Shown here one piece after another: positions 10,113 to 21,713 of a stretch of 64,000 bases of DNA. Below the pieces are notes generated by a model. It did no database searches, was not told the DNA's origin, and worked only from the letters and a program-made list of their open reading frames with translations. The DNA comes from Rebecca billardiae RCC1528 (taxonomy: Eukaryota; Haptophyta), in assembly GCA_965240325.2 (NCBI GenBank), contig OZ251245.1, forward strand, positions 434,001 through 498,000. The letters are read 5' to 3'. The position numbers were made by a program, and so were the translations under genes. Numbering within the stretch: the stretch's first letter is position 1; the number at the start of each line of letters is the position of its first letter.

Positions 10113-12191
10113 ATGGGGCGGCGCAAGATCATCATCGAGAAGATCACCAACGAGCGCCACCGCCAGGTCACCTTCATGAAGCGCAAGAATGGGCTGATCA
10201 AGAAGGCGACCGAATTGAGCGTGCTGTGCGACTGCGACGTCGGGCTGATCATCTTCTCGAACAACCGGAAGCTGTACCTCTACTCGTCGAAGGACATCAA
10301 CGAGCTGCTCGTGCAGTACACCGAGTACACGGGCATGCCCGAGGTGCGCACCAACGAGGACTACTTCCGCGAGGCGATGAAGAAGTCGAAGAAGGACGAC
10401 GAGGACGATGACGACGACGACGACGACGACGACGAGCCGGGCAAGGGCGGGCCCGCGGGGCCGGCGGACGCGGGGCTGGGCGTGCCGCCTCATCCCGCGC
10501 AGCAGCACTCGCCGTACGGCGTGCCGCCCGCGCAGGGCGGCTATGGCGTGCCGCCGTACGCGCCGCCGCCCGGGCAGCAGCCGCCGACGCCCGGCCACGG
10601 GCAGGGCCACCCGCAGGGGCAGCCGGTGTACGCGCCCGTGGGGTACGGGCGGCACGGCTACGCACCCGGGCTGCCCTCGCCGCACGCCCACCGCCCGCCC
10701 ATCGCGCAGGGCCACCCGGGCGTCGCGCACGGGTACGCGCAGCCGGCGGGCGGGCCTTACTCTGCGTCGCCCGTGCTACCGCCTCACCTGCCTCATCACT
10801 TTGCCCACGCCGAGCCGGCGCACTACGCGGAGCACGGCGGCGTGGGCGGCGCGGGCGAGACGCCGCCCCTCTCCGGCGGCTCCGCGCACACGCGCTCCGG
10901 CTCGGGCAAGAACAAGAAGGGCCTGTCGATCAACGTGCCGCAGACGGCACCCGGCGCGACGCCGTCGCCATCGGCAGGCAGCGGCGGTGTGCGGGCCACG
11001 CCGCTCAGTGACCCGGGGGGCCAGATGGCGGACGGCGGCGAGGCGGGGATGCAGTACCTGCCGCCGGCGGAGTCGATGCCGCCGCCCTCGAGGCTGCCCG
11101 CCGCCAGCCGGGCAGCCGCGGCAGCCGCCCACCCGCAGTACGCGCCGGCCATGCCGCTGCAGGCCCAGGTGGCGGGTGGCGTCGCAGCCATGGGCCAGCC
11201 TGTGATGGGCTCTCACAACGTACGGGCGGCGCGAGGGCGCGCGCGCGGAGGGGCGAGGGCTCGCGCCGCGCCGGGGCTGCCGCCCGCTGATGTCAAACCA
11301 CGCACCACTGGCGCGATGGACCGTGACGAGCGCACACCTTAGTCGGATTCGCTCTGAGGGCGGCGGGCCGGGCGGCGAGCGAGGCCGCGGGGTTGGCGGT
11401 GGCGGGGGCGCGGCGCGGCGCGCGACTGCTCACACGCACCCCCCCCCCGCGCGCGCGCGCACGCGCGTCCCCGCCGGCGTGCGCGCGCGTGCGTGCCGCG
11501 CGCGCGGCCCCGCCTCCGCGCGCCGCACGCGCAGGAGCAGCCGCCCGTCACGCCGCTCGCGCAGTTCCTGCTGCAGGGCGGCGACACTTCGAATATGCTC
11601 AACCAGCAAGCCATGGCTGCCGCGGCGTATTGGGCGCACCACGGGGGCGGCGCGCACCCGCCCGCGGCTGGGACGCCGGTGGCGGGGACGCCGGTGGGCG
11701 GCGGCGCGCACGCGGCGTACGGCGTGCCGCACTCCTCGGCAATACCGATGCCCCCGGGCGCGCCGCAGCACGCGCAGCACCTTGCGCGTGGAGGCGCGCA
11801 CGCACCCGGGGGCCCGCAGCCGTCAACGCCCACAATGGCTATGGTGCTCACGCCGTCCGGAGCGTTTTCGCAGCCGGGCTCGGCGCTCTCGCCGCTGCCG
11901 CCAAAGCTGCCAGAGACGCCGATGTCGGCGTTCTACGCCGCGGGGCCGGGGGCAGCAGGGTGCGCGCGCCGCCGCCCGCGCTCCGCGCGCCGCGGCGCGC
12001 GCATGCTCGCACGCTGACGCGCAATGCGTGCGCGCGCGCGCGCGCGCCGCGTGCGTGCGGCGCGCAGGGCGCCAATGCCGGGCGGCGCCGAGGGCGGCGG
12101 CGCGGGCGGTGGCGGCGGCGGCGAGCACAATGGCGCAGCGCGTGGGGGCGAGCGCGAGCAGGGGGAAGCGAAGCGTAGGCGAGGGACGTGA
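10113..12191 (+). CDS. MEF2-type MADS-box transcription factor
   Basis: Exons 10113-11219, 11535-11959 and 12068-12191 give about 551 aa (introns of 315 and 108 nt in phases 0 and 2). The N-terminus, MGRRKIIIEKITNERHRQVT, begins a complete MADS box. It continues with TFMKRKNGLIKKATELSVLC and a MEF2-like extension with YTEY followed by RTNED, as in animal MEF2 (type II MADS) rather than SRF. MADS factors bind CArG-like DNA as dimers. A run of about 13 acidic residues follows (about 93-108). The rest is a Pro/Gly/Ala/His-rich low-complexity region typical of activation domains. Exon 2 is supported by conserved composition and by TPLAQFLLQGGDTSNML; exon 3 (basic tail EAKRRRGT) is the least certain part. 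No K domain is seen. Targets are unknown. Confidence 0.88.
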
Positions 12192-13225
12192 GAGGAGCCG
12201 CGCCGCGGCACCAGCCGCACCGTAAGCTCTGCGCGTGGAGCCACACGCCAGCGCGGCGCGCATGGGCGCTGCCGCGCGGCTGAGCGCTGAGCGAGCGCGC
12301 GCCGGCGGTCGACGAGGGCCAAGCGCGGCCCCCGCGCTGGCTGGCTGCCCGCCAGCGGGCGGGCGGGATATTGCGCTGCGGAGCCGGTCGCCTACTGCGG
12401 CTCGCCGACGAGCCGTCGTGACGGTGTGCCGGTGTGGGAGCGGCCATTGCCATTGGCCGAGCACTGCCACTGGCACTTGGCAGCCTACTCGGCCTAGCTG
12501 TGAGAGCGCCAGAGGGGGACCTCCTGACTGGTCGTGTCCCGGTGGGCGTGGGACGACGCCGCGTCGGCACCGGCGGTCGGGCGCCACTGGCACTGACCAC
12601 TCCGGCCGGGCCGGGCCGGCGCGGTGACTGTGACCCACTGGCACTGGCCACTGACCCGTGAGGAGTCTTGGCAAATCGCCCCGCACGTGTCCGGTAGTTA
12701 CAAAAGGGCCGTGTAGTTATGCCGCCTGCCGATTCGGGATTCTGTCGATTCCCCACTTTGATGAATATGTCGTCGAGGTTTTTCACGTTCATCGGGAGAA
12801 AACGAGGGAAATATGAGCAAAGCGCATGGGGTTCTGACTTCGATATTCGGATTGTCTGAGACGCCTAAACTCTGAAGTCGAGTCCTGCTCTATCATAGAG
12901 CTGCCCCCTTCGTGGAAGGGGATCAAACCTGTAGCGACACGAAAAGACCTTCAGCCTGATTCGCCATAATCAATGTCCCGAAATAGCGCACTGCTCCTAT
13001 TGGCACGTACGGTTGGCCGTGGACCCTTGGGGGACCCTCATTCCTACTGCGCGAATGAGCAAAAAATAAGGAGCTCGCGCTGTGGGCGGGTAGCTTTAGC
13101 AGGCCTTTAGCCCACACCCAGCACGACAGCGACGAAAGCTAAGCCGCACTTCCGCTCCAGCCCACGCGCGCCGAAGAGGCGCCCTCACGATCGGCCGCGC
13201 GCGCGACCGACTCCTGCCTGCACAC
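12192..13225. other. Intergenic region, no gene seen
   Basis: The first 450 bp is GC-rich with CCACTGGCACTGG-like repeated words. From about 12665 to 13130 the DNA is markedly less GC-rich and not repetitive. I found no open frame with neighbour-like codon use, no RNA gene and no terminal repeats. The segment just before 13226 is the leader of the PAS gene. Confidence 0.5.
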
Positions 13226-16200
13226 ATGGACGAAGACACCTCCCCCGCCCAGAACGCCGTGACCTACGACGACATCGACCATCTCGTGCAGAAGTGCGCG
13301 CGCGCGCGCAGAGCACGCGCGCGCGCGCGAGCATGCGCGGCGCGCGCATGGCGCCGGGGCGCGCGCGCGTCGGGCGGCAGCTCGCGTGGCGCGCGCGCGC
13401 GCGCGCGCGGCCGGCTCACGGGCCCTTCCCCGCATCCCGCGCGCCCACGCCGCGCCCGCCGCCGCCGTGCGCGCAGCCTCGGATGGTCGGTGCACGACCT
13501 GGACGACATCGACGCCGACGGCGCGCTCCGCGAGGCGATGCGCGGGCAGCAGATGGGCGGCGGCGCGGGGCCGGCGTCGCCGATGGCGTTCGTGGCGCAG
13601 GTGAACGCGCCGCTCGCCGCGCACTCGCGCCAGGTCTCGCTCAACGTGCCCGACCACCACGGCGCCGCGCAGGCGCAGATGATGCCGCCGCCGCCCGCGG
13701 GCGTGTCCGCGGCCGCGCCTCACCACGAGCACTTCTCGCAGCCGGCGCAGCCGCGCGCGCGCACGACGGATGACCTGACGCCGCGCGGGAGCACGCTCGA
13801 GCTCCCCGCCTCGGCGGCGATGCGCCGCTCCAGCGAGCCCGACGGCTCCGCGCGCGCGTCGCAGGCGGCGCTGCGCCGCACGCTCGAAGCGTTCCACCCG
13901 TTTGGCGGCGGCGGCGGCGGCGGCGTCTCGGCGGCGCAGCCGCCCGCGTCGCTGCGGCTGCCGGCGTACACGCCGGCGGGCGTTGCGCCGGGCGGGTACC
14001 CGTGCGCGAGCCCGCACGCCCGCCTCTCGCTCCCGCCCACGCCCGGCTCCTCCTCGTGCACGCCCTCGTCCGAGGGCTCAGAACCGCCGCTCGGGGCTGG
14101 GTACGCGCACCCGCCGCCGCCGCCGCCGGGCGCGTCGGCGGTGGCGGCGCCGTCGTCGCTGGGCAACTTCTTCTGGGAGCGGTGCACCGCGACGAACGAC
14201 CGCGTCCACCGCACCGCCGCCGACGGCATCACCGACCCCAACGCGCTCACCATCGCCGATATCTCGATGGTGCGTCCGTTCATGCAGTCGCAGTCGATGC
14301 TGCACTATTGGTTCCGCACTTGGAAGGTGCCCAGGATCACGATCTCGGTGGCGAACGCGCGCGGCGGCGGTGCGCGCGCGCGCGGCGTGGCGGGCGCGGC
14401 GCGCGCGCGGCGCGGGCGGGTGGCGGCAGCGCGGGGAGCCGCTCAGGCCGAGCGCCCGCGGCGCGCGCGCGCGCTGCCCGCGCCGCGCTCATCCGCTGCC
14501 CACCGGCCGCCCGCCGTCGCCCTCGCGCGCGTGCGCGGCCGCAGGCTCGGGCTGCACCGTGCTGCTCCAGGCCATCACCGTCAGCGCCCCCTCGGACACG
14601 ATCACCCCGGTCGAGCTGCGCGGCACCACGCGCGCGCCGCTCGTGGGCGGCCAGGCCACCTTCTCCGGCCTCATGTTTGGCACCACGTCCTACTCGCACT
14701 CGAACGCGCTGTTCCATCTGCTCGTGCAGGTGTGTGCGTGCGTGTGTGTGTGTGTGTGCACTCGAACGCGCTGTTCCATCTGCTCGTGCAGGTGTGTGCG
14801 TGCGTGTGTGTGTGTGTGTGCACTCGAACGCGCTGTTCCATCTGCTCGTGCAGGTGTGTGCGTGCGTGTGTGTGTGCGTGTGTGTGTGTGTGTGTGTGCG
14901 TGAGTGTGTGTGTGTGTGTGCGTGTGTGCGCGTGTGTGCGCGTGTGTGCGCGTGTGTGCGCGTGTACGCGCGGGAGAGGCGGGGCTAGCGCGCTGCACGG
15001 CGCGCGCACGGCCGCCGCTCACCGCCCCACGCGCCCACACGCGCCCTCTCGCCCTCTCGCGCCCTGCCGCCGCGTGCCGCGCCGCGCGCCGCGCAGGTCG
15101 AGTGCAACGGCGAGGTGCTCGACGCGCGGATCTCGACGGGGATCCACGTCTTCTCCAAGAACAAGGCGCGCTCCTCCACCTCGGGCGGCTCCGCCGGCTC
15201 GGCGGGCGTGCGGCCGCGCACCGGCTCGCAGTGGCTAGAGACCAACCCGGGCGCGGCGTCGCTGTGCGCGCCCGGCAGCGGGCCGTGGTCGAGCTGCCCG
15301 TCGGAGTCAGCCGAGGGCTCGCGCGAGGGCTCGTTCGACAAGTCGCCGAAGCGGCGCGCCTCCGGCCCCTCCTCCTCCGTCAACTCGGGCGCCGCCGACG
15401 TCGACATGGCGAGCCTCGACGGCGCGGGCTCGGCCGATTACGCCGCCATCAGCAAGCGGCAGCGCTCGATGACGCCGCCGGGCGGAGGCGGCTCGGGCTC
15501 GCGCGTGCACACGCCGCCGGCGATCCAGGTGGAGGGCGCGGACGGCGCGGGCGCGCCGAGCGCGCTCCCGTCCGTCGGCGCGATCGCGCGCGCGCGCGCC
15601 GAGCTCGCCGGCTGCGTCCGCCCCGTCCTGTCCAACGGCGGCCTCACCGCCGAGACGGCGCCGAGATCGCGCCGCGGCTCCGACTCCGGCACCTCGCCGC
15701 TCGTGACGCGCGTCGGGCCGCGGATCGACGAGGGAACGGAGGCGGTGGAGGCGCGGCCGCCGCTGTACCTCCGCGCCGCGCCGGACGCGTCGCTCGAGCC
15801 GATCGCCGACCTCCCCGAGTGGCTGCTCGACGCGGACGAGTGCCACACGCTCAAGGACTCGAAGTACATTTGCATGGCGCTGCACCTCGCGCTGCCCGAC
15901 GGCGGCGGCGGCGGCGCGGGCGGCGGCGGCGGCGCGGGCGCGATGGCGGACGCGCTGCTCGAGGGGCTGATGGCCGACGGCGCCGCCGCCGGCCCGACCG
16001 CGTCCTCCGCGCAGCAGCACATCGCCAACCCGCTCAACGTCTCCGTGCGCTACGTCTCCACCAACCTCGACGCTCAGCTCGGAGACGGCGGCTCGCTCGC
16101 CGGCGCGGTCGGGCTGCCGATCAACGCGCTGTTCGAGCAGGCGGACGCGGCGGTGATCGCCGGCGCGCTGTCGAGGCTGTGGGCCGCGGTGGTGGCGGGG

Positions 16201-16923
16201 GACGGCTCGGGCGCCGAGCGGCACTCGTCGGGCGCGGTCGACCTCGGCGAGCGCGCGCTGCGCTCGGCCGCGCTGCCCGGCAACTACGCCGGGCTGCGTG
16301 TGCACCCAGTCCTGCTGTGCACGCCGCCGCCGGCGAGCGCGCAGGGCGACGACGCCTTCGACGGGTGGGAGGGCGAGCGCGCGCGGCCGCACGTCACGCT
16401 GCTGTGCAAGCTGCGCCCGGGGCCGGACGAGCCCGCCGCGCCGCCCGCGGCGCGCGGCGCGCGCTCCGTGCTCTCGGACTGCGGCGACGTGATCGCCCGG
16501 CTCGACGCGCAGCTCCGCGTGTGCTACATCTCGCCCAACTCGGAGGAGCTGACGGGCTACGCGCCACACGAGCTGCTCGGGCTCGAGCTGGGCGGGGGCG
16601 GCTGGCTGCTGCACCCGGACGACGCGCACCAGCTGCGCGCGCAGGCGCTCGAGCGCGCGCCCAACGCGGGCACGCCCTCCGCCAAGTCGCCCGGCCGGCG
16701 GCGCGCCCCCGTGCGCATGCGCGCGCTCGCGCGGATGGCGTGCAAGGGCGTCGACTCGCTCGCGTGGGTCGAGATGGTGCTCACGCACACCTACGCGGCG
16801 CCGCAGCCGAGCGACGCGCCGTTCGGCCCGGGCACGGCGCAGCCCGTGCTCGAGGCGGTGACCGTCTCGATGCGCGAGAAGGAGTGGCGCCCGTTCGACG
16901 ACGTGTGCGCCATGCGCCCATGA
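13226..16923 (+). CDS. Large PAS-domain protein with candidate beta-sandwich DNA-binding region
   Basis: Four exons, 13226-13293, 13477-14369, 14545-14729 and 15097-16923 (phases 2, 1 and 0), give about 990 aa. The C-terminus (about 845-980) reads DVIARLDAQLRVCYISPNSEE and continues with LTGYAPHELLG and LLHPDD, a clear PAS (PAS_3-like) fold followed by a VEMVLTHTY strand; such domains sense ligands or mediate dimerisation. Residues about 250-405 contain MLHYWFRTWKVPRITISV, a strand series around VELRGTTRAPLVGGQATFSG, then NALFHLLVQVECNGEVLD and GIHVFSKNK. This looks like an all-beta region reminiscent of Rel/Runt/p53-like folds, but I cannot assign it. Ser/Pro/Gly-rich linkers, with KSPKRRAS-type basic segments, join the parts. 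A signalling or transcription role is inferred. Exon 3 ends at a splice donor that is present in three tandem copies (separate entry). Confidence 0.8.
14697..14985 (+). repeat. Tandemly repeated exon end plus splice donor, then TG-rich intron
   Basis: A 62-bp unit is repeated at 14697, 14759 and 14821. Each unit carries the last 33 bp of exon 3 (tcgaacgcgctgttccatct, then gctcgtgcag) followed by GTGTGTGCGTGCGTG and a TG run. The third copy runs into about 110 bp of (TG)n and GTGCGC repeats. Every copy holds a complete, identical 5' splice site, so three donors compete. 62 is not a multiple of three, so use of copy 2 or 3 would shift the frame and add Cys/Val-rich codons from the TG runs. Confidence 0.9.
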
Positions 16924-19214
16924 CACTTGCCGCCCGGCGCCCGCGGCCGTGCGCGTCAGGCTCGGCGAGCCCGCCGATACGAGCCCGGTGCCGCAGCGGC
17001 GAGACCCGGTTTTCAGTCTCAGCAGCCCCTGCATGAGCCTGCACGCGCTTGCATCTCGTCGGCCCTCTTACTAAGATGCGCGTGCGGCTGTATCAGGCCG
17101 TGTATATGAGCAGCGCTCCGCGAAACTGTGGCCTAGGCTCATTTAATGGCGGGCCGTACCGGTAGGTCCCCCCGGTCGACCACTGGGGACGCTCGGCCGA
17201 AAAAGGGTTCCTGGATGGCGCGGAGCGCGTGGGCGCCGCGCGCCAGATCCAACGCCGGCGTGGGCATCGCGCGAGGATTCCCGAGACGTGTTCTCGCCCG
17301 ATTCGCGATTGCTGCCCTCGTCGTCTCGCGTGTAGGTCGAACGGGGGCCAAAGTCGACGCGTTTGGAGGTACGCACGCGGCGCGTCGACACGATCGTGCG
17401 ACCTGGGGCGGTCCTCGCCTGACTTGCACGTCGAGCGCTCGCACGGGCCATAGTAGCAATCGCTGCGCACGACAACCACCTCGCGCGATCCACCGCCGCG
17501 CGTCAGGCTCGGTGCGGAAAGGCCCTCTTCACGAGGTGTCTCGCGGGCGGGAAGCGCCATCGGCATCGCACGCGACGCAAGATTTGGCGCGGCCTTCTGA
17601 ACTCGATCGCCGGAATCCGCGCACCGGACTGTCGCTCGCGGAGTGGCGGTCCCTCCTCAGCCGAAAGCCCACGTCCGGCGTGCATGGCGTCGAAGGTGAC
17701 CAGGGCGACGGAAGCGCAGCGCCAACGGCGTACGACGCGCAGCGGACGCACCTCCCGGGTCTGTCGCCGTGGTAGCAACCGCGTCTTCGCGAGTTGGCGA
17801 CCCTCGCCGCAGCGCGACACGGACAAGCCCGTGATGCCATCCGCAGAGAGATGCAACGTCGAGCGTGCAACATCGACGCGCCATCCTCGTCCATGGGGCA
17901 GGCGCTGCGGGACGAGGCGGACGTCGTCACGCCGGTGACAGATGCGCTGCGATTCGTGTGCCCGCGTGAGCAGCTCGTGCCCACTCTCGATCGCGAGTGG
18001 CACACGCTGTCGCTGTGCGCGCGCGCGCGCACAACCAACTGCTGCTCGTGCCGCCGAACACGCAGGAGCCAGACCTGTTGAAGAGGCGAAGAGCGACGAC
18101 CGCGTGAACGTCAACGCGCTCGTGCTCAGCGTGGCGGCCGTGTACGACGTCAACGCGACCTGCGCCGGGCCCATCATGCCCGGAGCGGACATCGGCAAGC
18201 ATCCTCGCGACGACCGCTCTCGGCTGTCGGCAGGAGGAAATGCACATCGGATCTACTCTGGCGGCTTCGTCGGGGGCGAGGCGCTCGATTACGCCATCGC
18301 GGTCGAGATGCGGCATATACAGCGCGTACCCGCGCTCGCGCGGAGCAACGGGCTACCCGCCCCGCCCCGTGTGCTGCACTTTCCCTCGTGGGTGCATGGG
18401 CCTTGCTGATGCGCACAGAGTACAGACGTGTACTCACGTCTCACGTGGGAGAACTTCAGGTGTCACTGGCCCTCGCCCTCGGACTGTCCGTCACCCACGG
18501 CCACGAGCAAATGTGGAAAGACGCGAACCCGCAGAGGAAACATTGCGACAGCACTGGCACGGCCCGCCGACCCCCCCCCGCCCGCCCGGGCGGGCGGCAG
18601 TCGTTAGTGTATGATACCGTATAGTCTTACTTTGCATGATTAGCGTCAGAGTAGTTATTATTAATTTATTTATATTCGTCGTCGTCGACGTCGTCAGGCC
18701 CGCCACGGGAAGTGCATGGGTACCAGGTCAAGGACGCCGTGAGCATGTTGGTGTCGGCAAGGGTGTCGCCTACTTGGTCGTCAGCAGCTGGTGGATCGGC
18801 GGACCTGACGATCCGGTCCGCGCGGGTGGCGCCAACTTGGTCAGCGGCTGGTCATGGCTGGTGGATGATGTTCACTGTCGTTATGTCGTAGCCTACTTCG
18901 GGTGGCAGCAGCTCAGGTGGATGATGCTGTGGTGGCCGTAGTTAGTAGCAGTAGCAGAGTAGTACGTTCTAGACGAGTAGTTATTATTGAACTCGCCGTT
19001 GCAGTCAGGACTGGTTCCGGTACTCTAAGTTAAGACTACTAGTTAACTTGTCGTGGGTGGCCAGATGGTCGTGTCGTCGTCATCTCGAATGCTGGGCCTG
19101 ATGAAGATAGTATATCTGCTAGTGATTGATATTCGTCTGGTGAACACAGCTTTAAACAATTTTAATTCGTGAGAAAGCTATAATAATGCAATTATTACTG
19201 CTAAAATATTAAGA
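16924..19214. other. Intergenic region, possible decayed coding fragment
   Basis: No complete gene is supported. Around 18040-18240 short plus-strand stretches in two frames read like protein (LLLVPPNTQEPDLL in one frame, NALVLSVAAVYDVNATC in another), which could be a frameshifted relic, but nothing recognisable extends it. From about 18600 the composition drops to AT-rich DNA (tttatttatattcgtcgtcg) and stays mixed up to the inverted repeat beginning near 19215. Confidence 0.4.
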
Positions 19215-21483
19215 TGCCTTGCGGCCTTGAGTCCCGGTGGGGCTGGTCGAACACAGCGCGTCTAGGACGCGACGGAGAAGCTTCCCACGGGGCCGGCAGA
19301 CCCGACGACGATGGGACGAGTTGGCCGTTCAGCGCTGAAGTGACGGTATCATCCGGTGGCGCGCCGCAGTCTGAGTCGCGCGTGCGATTAAGCCAGGCGC
19401 GCGGCAGCGCGGCACTTCTGCAAGGCCCACCTCGGCGCACGGCGAGGCGCGCGTCGATGCGGTCGTCGCTGCGCACAGCCGCTCGGGCACGACGGCACGG
19501 CAACGGCCCACCGGCTGTAGGCGCGGGGCGAGCGGCGCAGGCCGGCAGGGCACAACCGACTGCACGGCGTAGACTCCTCGGCTAAGCCGTCGCTGAGCAC
19601 GGCCCGTCGGGCACGACGTGGTACGAGCGGCTCGCGTCGGTGTGCATGTTGTGTTGTGCAGCTCGCGCCGGCGGGCACGCCGGTCCGCGATGGCGCCGCG
19701 AGCCGCGGGCGGCGCGGGTGACGGCTCGAAGGCCGCGCCTGTTGATGACGAGCCAGGGCCAGTAGTAGTAGTCACCGAGGGCACTAGTCGGCAGCGAGCG
19801 GGTGGCTTATGGTAGGCTTGTGGTACGAGCTTCTCCATGACGCTGTTCGTGCACGTCATCTGATGCGGTCGCGGCTGCTTGATCGCCGCCACGTGCCGCT
19901 GGATCTCCGCCAGATCGGCGCAGTTCCTCGCGACGCCGACGATGGCATCCGGCGCTGGGTTCGGCGGAGGCCCGCGGAGCTGTTCCTCGGTCGCGCACGT
20001 GTGTGCGAGCGCGAATGCCGGCAGCGTCAGCGGGGGCCTGGCGGCCTTGTCCCGGTGGGGCTGGTCGAACACAGCGCGTCTAGGACGCGACCGAGAAGCT
20101 TGCCAGGGCCGGCAGACCCGACGACGATGGGACGAATTGGTCGTTCAGCGCTGACTACCCGAGTACCCGTATACCGGTATCACCCGTATCATCCGGTGGC
20201 GCGCGCACGGCGCGCGCGCGGCGCAGCAGCGCGGCACCGCACCGCCACCGCGCTCTGCAAGGCCCATCGAGACGCCGGCGAGGCGCGCGTCGATGCAGTC
20301 GTCGCTGCGCACGAGACCCAGCTCCGACCCCCTTAAGCAGGAATACGGACAATGGACCCCGAAACGTTTTTTGATTAGGCACGCCTCGGGAATCGAGAAC
20401 GCATGTCGTTACCTTTTTGAGCGCGCATCATAGGGACGTCGTTGCGATTCCCACCTATTTGTTGACGCTTTTCTACGACCATCCGCCCCCAAGTCGAGGA
20501 ACCGCGACGCACGTCGCACGTGTGCTTTCGCCGCCGCTGCCGCGTGCGCTCGGCACACACGATTGAGTATGACGAACGAGCGCGCCGCTGCAGGAGGCGA
20601 AGGCCGCGCGCGACACGCAGAATGGCGCTCAACCGGCGTGGCTCGACGACGCTGCCGGCATTCGCGCTCGCACACACGTTGACGTGCGCGACCGAGGAAC
20701 AGCTCCGCGGGCCCGTCCGCCGAACCCAGCGCCGGATGCCATCGTCGGCGTCGCGAGGAACTGCGCCGATCTGGCGGAGATCCAGCGGCACGTGGCGGCG
20801 ATCAAGCAGCTGCGACCGCATCAGATGACGTGCACGAACAGCCTCATGGAGAAGCTCGTACCACAAGCCTACCATAAGCCACCCGCTCGCTGCCGCAGCC
20901 GACTAGTGCCCTCGGACTACTACTACTGGCCCTGGCTCGTCATCAACAGGCGCGGCCTTCGAGCCGTCACCCGCGCCGCCCGCGGCTCGCGGCGCCATCG
21001 CGGACCGGCGTGCCCGCCGGCGCGAGCTGCACAACACAACATGCACACCGACGCGAGCCGCTCGTACCACGTCGTGCCCGACGGGCCGTGCTCAGCGACG
21101 GCTTCAGCAGGAGTCTACGCCGTGCAGTCGGTTGTGCCCTGCCGGCCTGCGCCGCTCGCCCCGCGCCTACAGCCGGGCCACCCGCGGTGCGTGCCGTTGC
21201 CGTGCCGTCGTGCCCGAGCGGCCGTGCGCAGCGACGACCGCATCGACGCGCGCCTCGCCGTGCGCCTCGGTGGGCCTTGCAGAAGTGCCGCGCTATGCCG
21301 CGCCTCGGGCTTCAATCGCACGCGCGACTCAGACTGCGGCGCGCCACCGGATGATACCGTCACTTCAGCGCTGAACGGCCAACTCGTCCCATCGTCGTCG
21401 GGTCTGCCGGCCCTGGGAAGCTTCTCCGTCGCGTCCTAGACGCGCTGTGTTCGACCAGCCCCACCGGGACAAGGCCGCAAGGC
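19215..21483. repeat. Inverted monomer array (fold-back element)
   Basis: The left arm, about 19215-20028, is repeated in reverse complement at about 20648-21483. Long blocks are identical; for example, the sequences around 19640-19770 and 20920-21055 match exactly as reverse complements. Directly after the left arm a third, shortened copy starts in the same orientation (about 20029-20340, beginning at the ggcggccttgtcccggtggg stretch). Both arms encode the same peptide-like frame containing VGVARNCADLAEIQRHVAAI, carried on the minus strand in the left arm and the plus strand in the right. No transposase is visible. This is either a non-autonomous fold-back transposon or an inverted satellite. 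The peptide may be a relic of a captured gene. Confidence 0.85.
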
Positions 21484-21713
21484 CCCCGCTGTTTTACCAT
21501 CTGTAGGCATACTGTAGTGTGCATGGAATCGCCATCGATCATCAGATTATTTGTTGCGTGATGTGTCCCAGACTACGGCCGAAGCAAATCAAGAAATAGA
21601 AGATAGGAGAAGGTAAAGTACTCAAGTGCTCACGGAGAGGATAATAAAGTGCTCACGCCTTCACGAGCTCGCCCCGCGCAGACGGAAATTGCGAGCGACC
21701 CCTGGAAGCAGAG
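21484..21713. promoter_or_regulatory. Upstream region of the LRR gene
   Basis: This 230-bp stretch lies between the inverted array and the LRR gene start. It is comparatively AT-rich (around 21540-21650, with agaaatagaagataggagaa), unlike the GC-rich flanks, and presumably holds the LRR promoter. No specific motif was recognised. Confidence 0.35.

Noticed and set aside
19329-21439. Long frames (247 and 251 codons) in the two arms of the inverted array
   Set aside because: They are the same sequence read from opposite strands; arms also differ by small indels that change the frame. Treated as part of the repeat, not as two genes.
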